A stretch of DNA of 64,000 nucleotides from Bacillus timonensis (GCF_000285535.1 NZ_HE610985.1:1039807-1103806); one strand, 5' to 3'; positions 7,487 to 16,194 are shown, counted from the first letter of the stretch. A program made the numbers and translations. Notes: a model not told the origin generated them from the sequence alone.

Positions 7487-8749
7487 ATGGAAATTACACA
7501 GCACATTTTATTTAATCTGTCATTATTAATCATTCTTTCATTTATCGGTTTAATTTGGTTCGAACGAAAACGAAATCTCACCGTTTCAAAATGGGAAGCA
7601 TACATAGGACTAGTTTTGCTTATTTTGGTTACCTTTTTATTCTCATATCAACCCACCCCTACTCATTATTTTGACCTTCGTCTTATACCGGTCTTAATAG
7701 GAGGTCTTTATCTTGGGATTGGTCCAATATTATGTCTGACTGTTATCATAATAAGGGGATTTTACGGTATCAACTTTGGTTTTTATGCGACATTCGTCCT
7801 GTATCTTCCACTTGCTCTACTTTTGTGGAAACTATATCCTTGGTTTTGGAAACAGATCTCGAATAAGCGTATATACATATCAGTACTTGTGACCTTTATC
7901 TTATCATTCTTTACAGCGGTTGCCCTGCAGATTTCAAACCCACCTATCAATACTTTTGATGCTTGGTTTGCATATCTTACCATTCCAGCGACTGGTTTAG
8001 GAATCATTTCGTATTTGACTGAATTTGTTCGAAATAATATCCAAATGCGTCAAACGATAGTAAAATCCGAGAAGCTTCATGCGGTTGAACAAATGGGTGC
8101 GGCAATTTCGCATGAAATAAGGAATCCATTAACAGCTGCAATGGGATTTGTCCAATTGTTGATGTCTAACAATCTACCTCGACATAAACAAAAAGAGTAT
8201 TTAACAATCATTAAAGAAGAACTGAGTTCCGCCGAACAAGTCATTCGAGATTATCTAACATTCTCAAAGCCTGCATTAGAAACGGTCGAGATCCTTCAAA
8301 TCAAACGCGAATTGCAGCAGGTTATTTCGATATTGAGGCCAACTGCGAATCAAAATTCTGTCGAAGTCATAACAAATTTTGCATTGATTGGCTCCATTGA
8401 AGGTGACCGACAGAAGTTTCACCAATGCTTTATTAACGTTATGAAAAATGCAATTGAGGCCATGCCTGGCGGTGGGAGATTATATGTTGAAACAGGTTTT
8501 GAACGTTCTAATGTAAGCATTATCATAAGGGACACAGGTATGGGTATGACGAAAGAGCAGATTGAACGGCTTGGAGAGCCCTATTACTCCACAAAAGGAC
8601 CAAAAGGCACTGGTCTTGGCATGATGGTTGTCTATAGTATTGTAAAAGCAATGAATGGTACAATTCGGGTTACAAGTACAGTTGGAGATGGAACAGAATT
8701 CACCTTCCAATTTCCTTCCGTCCTCTCCATAGACGACCCCAACACCTAA
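7487..8749 (+). CDS. KinB-like membrane sensor histidine kinase
   Basis: A 420-residue protein. Residues 1-185 hold several membrane segments of the 5TM LytS/YhcK type (FDLRLIPVLIGGLYLGIGP). A HisKA dimerisation domain follows with the phosphoacceptor in ISHEIRNPLTAAMGFVQLL, then a HATPase_c domain with N box NVMKNAIEAM, G1 DTGMGM and G2 GTGLGM. The overall layout resembles sporulation kinase KinB, which feeds phosphate to Spo0F. There is no adjacent response regulator, as expected for an orphan phosphorelay kinase. The ligand sensed is unknown. Confidence 0.9.
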   Translation: MEITQHILFNLSLLIILSFIGLIWFERKRNLTVSKWEAYIGLVLLILVTFLFSYQPTPTHYFDLRLIPVLIGGLYLGIGPILCLTVIIIRGFYGINFGFYATFVLYLPLALLLWKLYPWFWKQISNKRIYISVLVTFILSFFTAVALQISNPPINTFDAWFAYLTIPATGLGIISYLTEFVRNNIQMRQTIVKSEKLHAVEQMGAAISHEIRNPLTAAMGFVQLLMSNNLPRHKQKEYLTIIKEELSSAEQVIRDYLTFSKPALETVEILQIKRELQQVISILRPTANQNSVEVITNFALIGSIEGDRQKFHQCFINVMKNAIEAMPGGGRLYVETGFERSNVSIIIRDTGMGMTKEQIERLGEPYYSTKGPKGTGLGMMVVYSIVKAMNGTIRVTSTVGDGTEFTFQFPSVLSIDDPNT

Positions 8750-8766
8750 ACGTGGGGTCTTTTTTA
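8735..8766 (+). terminator. Terminator after the KinB-like gene
   Basis: GACCCCA (8735-8741) pairs with TGGGGTC (8753-8759), followed by TTTTTT. The stop codon of the kinase lies in the loop. Confidence 0.85.
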
Positions 8767-9255
8767 TGCAAATTCTAAAAACGCTTTTCCTCGTTTTTTC
8801 GCACGAATATTCCGTTTTATCGCTTCATAAATCTCGTTTTTCGTCCCTTTTATTTCTTGCTTATCCTCGGTAAGTAAGCAATATAGAAGCTTTAAATCTA
8901 ATGCGGAAGCATCCTTCATCACCTTTGTTTTCGAGGCATCTTCAATATAGCCAATGATTTTCTCCACTGTTGTCAGTTTGGTATAATTTAATTTTGTTCC
9001 TTCCAACTCACTGTAGTTTCCCAGAAATAAAGAATCAACAAGATTTGAAAACGAGGGCTTTGCTCTTTTGCTTGAACGTTTTTCTGTACTAGTTTTTATC
9101 CCCATTTCCTCAACCAAGACATCACCATAACTTTGAAAAATCTCAATTACCTTTTCAATTTCTTTTATTTCTTTTTTTGGTAGTCCAAGTGTTTCATAGA
9201 TTGTTTTCAATTTTTCTAAATAACTTGCAACATTTTGATAGGTTACTTTACTCAT
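8764..9255 (-). CDS. Uncharacterised partner of a ParA-like ATPase
   Basis: A 163-residue soluble protein that I do not recognise. The N-terminal 55 residues are helical and probably coiled-coil (VASYLEKLKTIYETLGL onward). A basic linker with KRSSKRAK follows, then a helical domain ending in a very basic tail, NIRAKKRGKAFLEFA. The basic segments could contact DNA or RNA. The start is set by GTGGAGGAAG. It begins 16 bp after the ParA-like gene ends and must share its transcript, so it is likely the cargo adaptor or regulator of that ATPase. It does not look like ParB: no ParB box or HTH was seen. Confidence 0.75.
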   Translation of the reverse strand: MSKVTYQNVASYLEKLKTIYETLGLPKKEIKEIEKVIEIFQSYGDVLVEEMGIKTSTEKRSSKRAKPSFSNLVDSLFLGNYSELEGTKLNYTKLTTVEKIIGYIEDASKTKVMKDASALDLKLLYCLLTEDKQEIKGTKNEIYEAIKRNIRAKKRGKAFLEFA

Positions 9256-9271
9256 CTATTTCTTCCTCCAC

Positions 9272-10189
9272 TTATAAAAGACTATTAAAGATATTTGGTT
9301 CGATACAAAATAAAATTTCATCTGTTAAGTCTGCATATTCCGAACGTTTTTTACCATCAGCTGTATCACGTGCAATCCCTTCAATATGTTTAATGACCGT
9401 CTTGAAAAAATAATTACCTTGTTCCAAATCTGATAAGATTGATTGAATTCCGGCGTCTTTTAAATCTGATTTTAGATTTTTAACAGCCTCAACATTATTG
9501 ACATTTGCCTTTTTTAAGGTTTCAAAAATACCGATTAACTTTGGTTTAGGGCCAAATAATAATGTAGCAAGCTGCGCTTTTTCATGTTCCTTACAAATCG
9601 TCTTGTAGGTTTTTTCAACTGTTTTAATATAATGAACGACCCCACGAATGCTTATCGTTTGAATAATAGATGGAATTAAATAATAGTCTGAAAGAAGAAA
9701 TGCGCCTTGCGTAATCACATTATTGCTTGGCGGACAATCAAATAATATATAATCATATTTACTTTCAAGTTCCGTTCTTTGGAAAAATTGTTGGAGCACA
9801 GTCAAGTCTTCGAAATTATCTCTTAATCTTGATGCAATTTGATCGAGCCCACCATTTGGATAAAAAATATTAGAAGGTATAAAGTGGATATGTTCTGGAG
9901 TTTGTTTGATTAAACTTGTAGTATCAATGGTATAGGTTAAATATGGGTATTGTTTCAATTGTTCCCACAAATCGTAGACATAATTGAGACTTTCATTGTC
10001 TTCAAGCTGTTCAAGATTTCTATCCATTCTCGTAAGACAAATTTCACTCAATGAACACTGTGGATCTAAATCAATTAAAAGCACCTTTTTTCGTGCATCT
10101 GCCAGGTGCAGGGCGATTTGATAAATGCTCGTTGTCTTGCCGACTCCCCCTTTGTAATTCCCAACAAAAATCTTTTTCCCTTCATCCAC
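9272..10189 (-). CDS. ParA/MinD-type P-loop ATPase
   Basis: A 305-residue protein with a deviant Walker A NYKGGVGKTT near residue 15, the switch I-like LLIDLDPQCSLSE, and Walker B YDYILFDCPPS near residue 150. These define the ParA family that dimerises on ATP and positions DNA or protein cargo. It is not Soj, which sits with spo0J near the origin, nor MinD. The GTG start follows GAGGGGGTCAGCAA. Its only partner is the unknown 163-residue protein downstream. A plasmid-type partition origin with parS-like repeats was not seen, so a role in positioning something other than a replicon is possible. Confidence 0.87.
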   Translation of the reverse strand: MDEGKKIFVGNYKGGVGKTTSIYQIALHLADARKKVLLIDLDPQCSLSEICLTRMDRNLEQLEDNESLNYVYDLWEQLKQYPYLTYTIDTTSLIKQTPEHIHFIPSNIFYPNGGLDQIASRLRDNFEDLTVLQQFFQRTELESKYDYILFDCPPSNNVITQGAFLLSDYYLIPSIIQTISIRGVVHYIKTVEKTYKTICKEHEKAQLATLLFGPKPKLIGIFETLKKANVNNVEAVKNLKSDLKDAGIQSILSDLEQGNYFFKTVIKHIEGIARDTADGKKRSEYADLTDEILFCIEPNIFNSLL

Positions 10190-10359
10190 TTGCTGACCCC
10201 CTCAGAAGTATTCAATTAAATATATTAGGGGTATGGGAAAATATTCTTGTTTTGCTTGTTATAACCTTTCCTTATATCATTTTATAATTTATTCATAATT
10301 TTCTTATACTAAATATTACTATATGATAAAAGTAAACTATCGAAAACGGAGGATTTAAA

Positions 10360-11130
10360 ATGGACATCAAATCAGACGTTAAAAAGCAGTTTGGTCGTAG
10401 TGCTGATTCCTATGTAACCAGTGAAGGACACAGAAAAGGTGGAGATTTACAAACATTGATTGCAATGGCAGACGCCACAGGAACAGAGATAGCTCTTGAC
10501 ATAGCTACAGGTGGCGGTCATACTGCAAACGCACTTGCTCCTCGTGTAGGAAAAGTTACAGCATTGGATTTAACTCCAGAAATGTTAGCGGTTGCGGAAA
10601 AATTTATTAAAGGAAATGGCCACGAGAACATAGAATTTGTTGAAGGTGATGCTGAGAATCTTCCATTCTCAGATAAATTATTCGATATCGTTTCGTGTCG
10701 CATTGCTCCTCATCATTTTCCAAACATTAAAAGCTTCGTAAGTGAAGTATCCCGAGTTTTAAAAACTGGCGGACAGTTCTTGTTAGATGATAATGTTGCA
10801 CCAGAGAACAAAGAATTCGACGAGTTTTATAACACAGTCGAGAAGAAAAGAGATTATAGCCATTTCCGTGCTTGGACAAAGACAGAATGGTTCCAAATGC
10901 TAGAAGATGAAGGATTTGAAATCCAAGAACTCTATCGTTTTGATAAGACATTCGATTTTGAAAGTTGGTGTGACCGCATGCATGTGTCTGCTCAGGAGAA
11001 GTCTGAATTAAATGAGTATATGGTAAACTCCTCCGATAAAGTTAAACAAAAGTTTAGGATTCTAATCGAAAATAATAAAGTCATTGCCTTCCAAGGGGAA
11101 GCGGTTGTGTTAAAAGCTACAAAACTATAG
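10360..11130 (+). CDS. Class I SAM-dependent methyltransferase (YcgJ-like)
   Basis: A 256-residue protein with the Methyltransf_11 core. Motif I is ALDIATGGGHTA (residues 44-55), followed by the acidic VTALDLTPEML, motif II VEGDAENLPF, and VSEVSRVLKTGGQFLL. It resembles B. subtilis YcgJ and, more distantly, the UbiE/MenG group. It probably methylates a small molecule; the substrate is unknown. The ATG follows CGGAGGATTTAAA. It is a single-gene unit with its own terminator. Confidence 0.88.
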   Translation: MDIKSDVKKQFGRSADSYVTSEGHRKGGDLQTLIAMADATGTEIALDIATGGGHTANALAPRVGKVTALDLTPEMLAVAEKFIKGNGHENIEFVEGDAENLPFSDKLFDIVSCRIAPHHFPNIKSFVSEVSRVLKTGGQFLLDDNVAPENKEFDEFYNTVEKKRDYSHFRAWTKTEWFQMLEDEGFEIQELYRFDKTFDFESWCDRMHVSAQEKSELNEYMVNSSDKVKQKFRILIENNKVIAFQGEAVVLKATKL

Positions 11131-11134
11131 GATA

Positions 11135-11161
11135 AAAGTGGGGATTCCTCCACTTTCTTTT
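11135..11161 (+). terminator. Terminator after the methyltransferase gene
   Basis: AAAGTGG (11135-11141) pairs with CCACTTT (11150-11156) around an eight-base loop, followed by CTTTTC. Confidence 0.75.
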
Positions 11162-11179
11162 CATTAGGAGGTGCTAGTT

Positions 11180-12247
11180 TTGTTTAATAATAAAGTTACC
11201 GAAATGTTAAAGATTGAACACCCAATTATTCAAGCTCCGATGGCTGGTGGTGTTACAACATCAGACTTAGTTGCTGCTGTTTCAAATTCTGGAGGTTTAG
11301 GAATGATTGGAGCAGGCTATATGACTCCTATCCAATTACGAGAACAAATCAGAGAGATTAAGCAACTAACCCAAAAGTCTTTTGGAATCAATCTATTTGT
11401 GCCGACCGAATTTAATGCTAGAGAAGATGAGGTTCAATCTGCTAATCAATTGCTTAATCCGATTCGTGAAAAATTGAATATACCTCCAAAAAGTGATGTT
11501 GAAATTCCTACATTTCACCATGCTCTTGAAAAATATACGAATCAAATCAAAGTTGTTATTGAAGAGAAAATCCCTATCTGTTCCTTTACATTTGGGCTTC
11601 CTTCCAATGAAGTAATAACGGAATTAAAACAACACTGTATCACCCTTATCGGAACAGCCACAACTGTTCAAGAAGCATTAGAAGTTGAAAAATCTGGTAT
11701 GGACATTGTAGTGGTTCAAGGGAGCGAAGCTGGGGGACACCGGGGAAGCTTTATAAATACGAGCCACGAAAGTCCTGTTGGCCTAATGTCACTAATCCCA
11801 CAGGTTGCTGACAATATAAGAATTCCGATAATAGCTGCTGGTGGAATCATGGACGCTAGAGGATTAATGGCCTCTATTTGCTTAGGTGCACAGGCTGTTC
11901 AGATGGGTACGGCCTTTTTAACCTGCTTTGAAAGTGGAGCAAATCAAGTACATAAAGACGCTATCCTGAATGCTTCTGAGGATGAAACGATAATAACCCG
12001 TTCATTTTCTGGAAAGTGGGCACGAGGACTAATCAACCCCTTTATTTTAAACATGCAGGTACACGAAAAAAATCTGCCAGACTTCCCGATTCAAAACACA
12101 CTAACTCAGGATATTCGAAAAGCTTCAAGTTCTCAAAAAAATAAAGACTTCATGTCCCTTTGGTCTGGACAAAGTCCAAGGTTAGCTAAGAATCAAAGTG
12201 TTAAAACTTTAATAGATTCGATAATATCCGATGTAAAAAAACAGTGA
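11180..12247 (+). CDS. Nitronate monooxygenase-like flavoprotein (YrpB type)
   Basis: About 355 residues of the NMO/2-nitropropane dioxygenase family, an FMN TIM barrel. Visible motifs are HPIIQAPMAGGVTTSDL at the N-terminus, VVQGSEAGGHRG (phosphate and catalytic His region), IAAGGIMDARG, and GAQAVQMGTAFL. Members oxidise propionate 3-nitronate or act as NAD(P)H:quinone reductases, and the actual substrate is not fixed by sequence. TTG at 11180 is preferred: AGGAGGTG precedes it at six bases, whereas the GTG at 11171 is part of that ribosome binding site. Confidence 0.88.
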   Translation: MFNNKVTEMLKIEHPIIQAPMAGGVTTSDLVAAVSNSGGLGMIGAGYMTPIQLREQIREIKQLTQKSFGINLFVPTEFNAREDEVQSANQLLNPIREKLNIPPKSDVEIPTFHHALEKYTNQIKVVIEEKIPICSFTFGLPSNEVITELKQHCITLIGTATTVQEALEVEKSGMDIVVVQGSEAGGHRGSFINTSHESPVGLMSLIPQVADNIRIPIIAAGGIMDARGLMASICLGAQAVQMGTAFLTCFESGANQVHKDAILNASEDETIITRSFSGKWARGLINPFILNMQVHEKNLPDFPIQNTLTQDIRKASSSQKNKDFMSLWSGQSPRLAKNQSVKTLIDSIISDVKKQ

Positions 12248-12276
12248 ATTTCCATTGAAATCCACTGTTTTTTTTT
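12235..12276. terminator. Bidirectional terminator between the NMO-like gene and thiD
   Basis: AACAGTG-ATTTC and GAAAT-CACTGTT (12240-12252 with 12257-12269) form a 13-bp stem with one mismatch. It is flanked by an A run on the left and a T run on the right, so it can serve both converging transcripts. Confidence 0.85.
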
Positions 12277-13064
12277 CATTTGATTTCTAAGGCATAACAA
12301 TGATTGAGTGGTCCGCTTCCCTTCCCAAGGTCAAGGTCCGCTTCTAACGCTCCCGTAATATATCGTTTTGCTTCTTGTATACTAGATTTAATATCGAGCC
12401 CTTCTGCTAAATTACAAGCGATTGCTGATGAAAGTGTGCAGCCTGTACCATGAGTATTCGGATTATTGATACGCGCACCTGGGAACCATGTAAACTCCCC
12501 ATCACTGTATAACAGATCATCCGCCGTATCCTCTAAATGACCTCCTTTGATTAAAATTGCACCCTTATACGTATCTGATAATTTTTTGGCAGCCACTTTC
12601 ATGTCTTTTTTCGTATGAATCTCCATCTCACAAAGTGCCTCAGCCTCATGAATATTAGGAGTAATAATGGTAGCAAGTGGTATTAATCTCGTTATCAAAG
12701 CATCCATCGCCGTCTCACTCAAAAGTCTACTACCGCTTGTTGAAATCATAACCGGATCTACAACAATGTTAGAAGGCTGATATTCTTCTAGTTTCTCAAC
12801 GATTTTATGAATAATTTCAGGTGAGGACACCATCCCTATTTTTACACTATCCGGAAAAATATCAGTCATGATGCTATCCAACTGCTTACCTACAAATTCG
12901 GGAGTAGAATCAAGAACCCCAAACACTCCAGTTGTATTTTGAGCAGTAAGAGCCGTGATTGCACTCATTGCATACATTTTATGGGCAGTGATTGTCTTAA
13001 TATCTGCTTGTATTCCCGCTCCTCCACTACAATCAGAGCCAGCAATTGTCAATACTTTTTTCAT
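12276..13064 (-). CDS. thiD: Hydroxymethylpyrimidine/phosphomethylpyrimidine kinase
   Basis: A 262-residue ribokinase-fold enzyme that phosphorylates HMP and HMP-P in thiamine synthesis. N-terminal TIAGSDCSGGAGIQAD binds the pyrimidine, VVDPVMISTSG is the central motif, and NTHGTGCTLSSAIA carries the anion hole and catalytic Asp-equivalent region. Its ATG overlaps the thiE stop as ATGA, implying translational coupling. It is the last gene of the riboswitch-controlled thiM-thiE-thiD operon. Confidence 0.95.
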   Translation of the reverse strand: MKKVLTIAGSDCSGGAGIQADIKTITAHKMYAMSAITALTAQNTTGVFGVLDSTPEFVGKQLDSIMTDIFPDSVKIGMVSSPEIIHKIVEKLEEYQPSNIVVDPVMISTSGSRLLSETAMDALITRLIPLATIITPNIHEAEALCEMEIHTKKDMKVAAKKLSDTYKGAILIKGGHLEDTADDLLYSDGEFTWFPGARINNPNTHGTGCTLSSAIACNLAEGLDIKSSIQEAKRYITGALEADLDLGKGSGPLNHCYALEIK

Positions 13065-13710
13065 GACCTATCACTCCTTACCATCTCCGTTGCAAGCTGT
13101 CGTAATTCTTTTGAGGCTGCCATGATATCAGACTGTGCGAAAATCGCTGATACGACAGCAACTCCGTCAACTCCACTTCCAGCTAACTCTATAATATTTT
13201 CTTTTTTATTCCACCAATTGCCACAATCGGAATTGAAACGCTTCTACAAATTTCCTGAACGGTTTCGAATGTCATCGGTTTTGCATCCTGCTTCGTGCTC
13301 GTTGGAAATACAGAACCAATACCAAGATAATCAGCTCCTGCTTTTTCTGCAGCAATCGCTTGCTCCACATTTTGAGCTGACACCCCAAGAATTTTATCAG
13401 GTCCAATCAACTCGCGGACTTTTTCAACCGGCATATCCTCTTGCCCAACATGCACGCCATCTGCATCACATGCAAGTGCAATTTCGACATTGTCGTTAAT
13501 CACATAGGGAACTTGATAGAAAGTAGTTAACATCTTTAGTTCGATTGCTTCTTGTAAAAAGTCATCATACCCAAGCTTTTTTTCTCTCAGTTGTAGGAAT
13601 GTAATTCCACCCTTTAGTGCTTGTTCCACTTGTTCAATTAAAGTTTGATTGCCTGTCCAGGCACGATCCGTAACAGCGTATAAAAGCATATCCTTTTTAT
13701 CGACTTTCAA
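13061..13710 (-). pseudogene. thiE: Thiamine-phosphate synthase ThiE, split by a -1 frame change
   Basis: ThiE joins HMP-PP and thiazole phosphate. From TTG at 13710 (AAGGTGG upstream) the frame encodes a normal ThiE N-terminal 170 residues: LLYAVTDRAW, FLQLREK, YVINDNVEIA, DGVHVGQED, YLGIGSVFPTSTK, VAIGGI. It then stops at 13189. The remaining 46 residues (ENIIELAGSGVDGVAVVSAI onward, to 13061) are intact in the -1 frame and end in ATGA with thiD. The switch point is A AAA AAG at 13207-13201, in the exact phase of a dnaX-type slippery heptamer. A -1 shift would give a 216-residue protein of normal length. A lost A in the run, real or a sequencing error, explains it equally well. It is typed pseudogene only for lack of a frameshift category. 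Confidence 0.85.
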
Positions 13711-14521
13711 TGTTCATCCCACCTTGTAGTTGTGTATAGTCTAGCTTGCTCATTGAATCAATCAAATACATTCGAAATGATGAAGTTCCACCGTTTAATT
13801 CCTCTATTTTTTGATAAGCCAATTCACCGCAATACCCCATCGCGCTCACTGCAGCAGCCGTGCTTTTTAAAATTTCCTGAGGATTCGCCCCACAAAAAGC
13901 AGCTACAACTGATGTAAGCATGCAACCTGTTCCTGTGATTTTTGACATCATTGGATGGCCATTTCTGATTACATAGGCTTCATCCTTATTTGCCACGATA
14001 TCAATTGCACCCGTAATTGCGATAATAGCACGTGTTTGCTTACTTACCATTTTCGCAAATTTAACCATCTCATCAACATTTCCTTCATTGATGACATCTT
14101 CTGCGGCTGCATCCACACCTTTGGTATTCCCACTGCCAGCATGAACAGTTTTTATTTCGGATAGATTCCCTCGGATTACCGAGAACTGAACTTCATCTAA
14201 AAGACGATAAACCGTACTGGTTCGTAGACTTGATGCCCCCGCCCCAACTGGGTCTAAAATAACCGGGTTCCCTATTTTATTTGCAGCTTTTCCTGCTAAA
14301 ATCATGGATTCAATCGTACGCTCGTTTAATGTTCCAATATTGATGACAAGGGCGTTACAAATGCGTGTAATATCTGCCACTTCTTTTGGATCATCCGCCA
14401 TAATTGGTGAACCTCCACAAGCAAGGACGATATTTGCTACATCATTTACCGTCACATAGTTTGTAATATTATGTACAAGCGGTGTGTTTTGCCTAACATT
14501 TGCCAAAATCTCTTCAAACAT
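13697..14521 (-). CDS. thiM: Hydroxyethylthiazole kinase
   Basis: A 274-residue ThiM that phosphorylates the thiazole moiety in the salvage branch of thiamine synthesis. Motifs include PLVHNITNYVTVNDVAN at the N-terminus, PVILDPVGAGAS, VIRGNLSEI, and the ATP/anion-hole motif ITGTGCMLTSVVAAF. The ATG follows ATAGGAGGATGAAGG. It is the first gene after the TPP riboswitch and overlaps thiE by 14 bp. Together the operon covers thiazole salvage, coupling and pyrimidine phosphorylation. Confidence 0.96.
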   Translation of the reverse strand: MFEEILANVRQNTPLVHNITNYVTVNDVANIVLACGGSPIMADDPKEVADITRICNALVINIGTLNERTIESMILAGKAANKIGNPVILDPVGAGASSLRTSTVYRLLDEVQFSVIRGNLSEIKTVHAGSGNTKGVDAAAEDVINEGNVDEMVKFAKMVSKQTRAIIAITGAIDIVANKDEAYVIRNGHPMMSKITGTGCMLTSVVAAFCGANPQEILKSTAAAVSAMGYCGELAYQKIEELNGGTSSFRMYLIDSMSKLDYTQLQGGMNIESR

Positions 14522-14548
14522 CCTTCATCCTCCTATCCAAAATAAAAA

Positions 14549-14575
14549 GCGGTATACCTAAATTAGATATACCGC
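14549..14575 (-). terminator. Riboswitch expression-platform terminator
   Basis: GCGGTATA and TATACCGC (minus strand, 14568-14575 with 14549-14556) form a perfect 8-bp stem followed by TTTTTATTTT. It sits between the TPP aptamer and the thiM ribosome binding site, so ligand binding can end transcription. Confidence 0.85.
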
Positions 14576-14597
14576 ATGAATACACATACTTACATTC

Positions 14598-14690
14598 ATT
14601 CCCTACGTTGGCATTATCCAAATCAGGTAAAGGGTCAAAGCTACATTTCGCTTACTCTCAGCCCACATGTGTGAGCTCCCCTACTCATAT
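14598..14690 (-). promoter_or_regulatory. TPP (THI-box) riboswitch
   Basis: On the minus strand the conserved aptamer elements appear in order: GGGGAGC, a variable helix, GGGCTGAGAG, then GACCCTTTACCTGAT, GGATAATGCCAACGTAGGGAA. The terminator follows 22 nt later. TPP binding would repress thiM-thiE-thiD. Confidence 0.96.
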
Positions 14691-14702
14691 TTACTTGTCT
14701 TC

Positions 14703-14730
14703 ATTATATCATACGATTGAAATCTGTCAT
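14703..14730 (-). promoter_or_regulatory. Promoter of the thi operon
   Basis: ATGACA (14725-14730) and a perfect TATAAT (14703-14708) on the minus strand are spaced by 16 bp. Transcription would begin just ahead of the TPP aptamer. Confidence 0.6.
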
Positions 14731-14779
14731 TATTTAAAATGGGTAATTGCTTTCGGAACAATAATAGTGTACGATACAT

Positions 14780-14796
14780 AGTATAAATTAAATACT
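14780..14796. promoter_or_regulatory. Candidate PadR operator
   Basis: AGTATAAATTAAATACT has 5-bp inverted arms and lies 38 bp before the PadR start, within a longer stretch of TATGTAT/ATACTGTAT-like half-sites typical of PadR operators. Autoregulation is inferred. Confidence 0.45.
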
Positions 14797-14833
14797 GTAT
14801 GACATATAGTATATAAAAAAATGAGGTGGGTGA

Positions 14834-15181
14834 ATGAGTAACTTATTAAACTCATTAATGACCGAACTTAGAAGAGGAACATTGACATTAGCGGTTTTAA
14901 GTCAATTACGAACCCCTCAATATGGATATTCACTTGTACAATTATTAGAGGGTTCAGGTATTGCAATCGACCAAAGTACCTTATATCCCTTGCTTCGCCG
15001 CCTGGAAAAACAGGAGCTGGTAACAAGCAGTTGGGATACATCTGAAAGTAGACCACGTAAGTACTATGTTCTAAGTGATTACGGGCTTGAGATTTTTTTA
15101 CAGTTAAAAAAAGAATGGATTCAAAAATCGAAAGAGCTATACAGCTTATTAGAGGGAGAGGAAGATTATGAATCTGATTGA
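14834..15181 (+). CDS. PadR-family transcriptional regulator
   Basis: A 115-residue protein with the PadR winged helix: LRRGTLTLAVLSQLRTPQYGYSLVQLL, then IDQSTLYPLLRRLEKQELV and the wing RKYYVLSDYG. The ATG follows GAGGTGGGTG. Its 3' end overlaps the next gene by 14 bp. PadR proteins of this subgroup are commonly paired with a HAAS-domain membrane protein and respond to envelope or drug stress; the ligand here is unknown. Confidence 0.92.
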   Translation: MSNLLNSLMTELRRGTLTLAVLSQLRTPQYGYSLVQLLEGSGIAIDQSTLYPLLRRLEKQELVTSSWDTSESRPRKYYVLSDYGLEIFLQLKKEWIQKSKELYSLLEGEEDYESD

Positions 15182-16169
15182 TGTCTATATTCAGGAAGTT
15201 ACTCGAAGACTACCTGAGAAAATGCGTGACGATATAGCACTTGAACTACGGTCTACCATTGAGGATATGTTGCCTGATGACTACAATGAAGAAGACGCAA
15301 AAACAGTACTCCAGAAGTTAGGGAGTCCAGCAAAATTGGCAAGTAATTATCTAGATCGACCAATGTACTTGATTGGCCCACGATATTTTGATGTCTATGT
15401 TAATTTATTAAAAATGATTTTACCAATTGCTGCTGTTGTTTCGTTTATTTCAATGCTAGCTGAATATTTTATTGGTTATCAGGGTGAAGAAGCCATCCTA
15501 AATGTGGTTTTAGATCTTATCGGTATTGGAATTTGGAGAATTATTGAGGTCTCCATTCAAACTTTCTTTTGGTTTACAGTTGTGTTTGCCATTATTGAAA
15601 GAGTGGATAAAGGAAAAGACGACCAGCCGCTCACCACTAGTCTTCAAAAATGGACTCCAGATGATTTGAAAAACATCACTCATATCCCTAAGAAAAAGGC
15701 GATTTCTAAGTTTGAAGTATTTGGAGGTTTAATGTGGACCGCTATCTGGGCTACCCTTTACTTTTATGCGAATCAATTACTAGGTGTATACGAAAGTGGT
15801 AAAAATGGTCTTGAATTTGTGACTCCAGCCCTAAACCAAGAAATATTGCTACAGTTTTGGCCATTCGTTCTTTTCGTCATTGGTATAGAAATCGCTCTAT
15901 CATTGTATAAACTGATTAAGGGGCAATGGACGAAAGCCATGGCAATCTGTAATATGGCTGTTGAAGTAATTGGAACAGCTGTTTTCATCGTCATATTCTC
16001 ACAACCCAAAATCATGAACCTTGAATTCATCACCTATATGACCGAAGACTTATTTACCATGAATCCTGACACCTTCAAAATTAGAATAATCGCTATTGTC
16101 ATTATCATCTTCATCATTTCCGCAGCAACCAATGTAGCTGATGGATTTCGAAAGGCCCGTATTCGCTGA
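15168..16169 (+). CDS. HAAS-domain membrane protein
   Basis: A 333-residue protein. Residues 1-65 form the HAAS (DUF1700-like) cytosolic helical domain: YIQEVTRRLPEKMRDDIALE, then LQKLGSPAKLASNYL. About seven hydrophobic segments follow, with a cytosolic basic linker near residue 170. Its start lies inside padR, so the two are translationally coupled. The HAAS domain is known as the PadR-associated signalling module. The protein probably relays a membrane signal to PadR or is the target it controls. The stop codon runs directly into a GGGACGGTTC repeat. Confidence 0.87.
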   Translation: MNLIDVYIQEVTRRLPEKMRDDIALELRSTIEDMLPDDYNEEDAKTVLQKLGSPAKLASNYLDRPMYLIGPRYFDVYVNLLKMILPIAAVVSFISMLAEYFIGYQGEEAILNVVLDLIGIGIWRIIEVSIQTFFWFTVVFAIIERVDKGKDDQPLTTSLQKWTPDDLKNITHIPKKKAISKFEVFGGLMWTAIWATLYFYANQLLGVYESGKNGLEFVTPALNQEILLQFWPFVLFVIGIEIALSLYKLIKGQWTKAMAICNMAVEVIGTAVFIVIFSQPKIMNLEFITYMTEDLFTMNPDTFKIRIIAIVIIIFIISAATNVADGFRKARIR

Positions 16170-16194
16170 ACCACAGGGACGGTTCTCGTGGTTC
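16168..16194. repeat. GGGACGGTTC intergenic repeat, copy A
   Basis: GAACCAC-AGGGACGGTTCTC-GTGGTTC is a 27-bp unit with perfect 7-bp terminal inverted arms, starting inside the stop codon of the HAAS gene. Two related copies occur at 53.9 and 54.6 kb. Such REP-like elements are common in Bacillaceae and are thought to be moved by RAYT transposases (inference). Confidence 0.75.

Noticed and set aside
12939-13499. Plus-strand 186-codon frame across thiD/thiE
   Set aside because: Antisense to two thiamine genes, with no ribosome binding site; the frame break in thiE is not explained by it.
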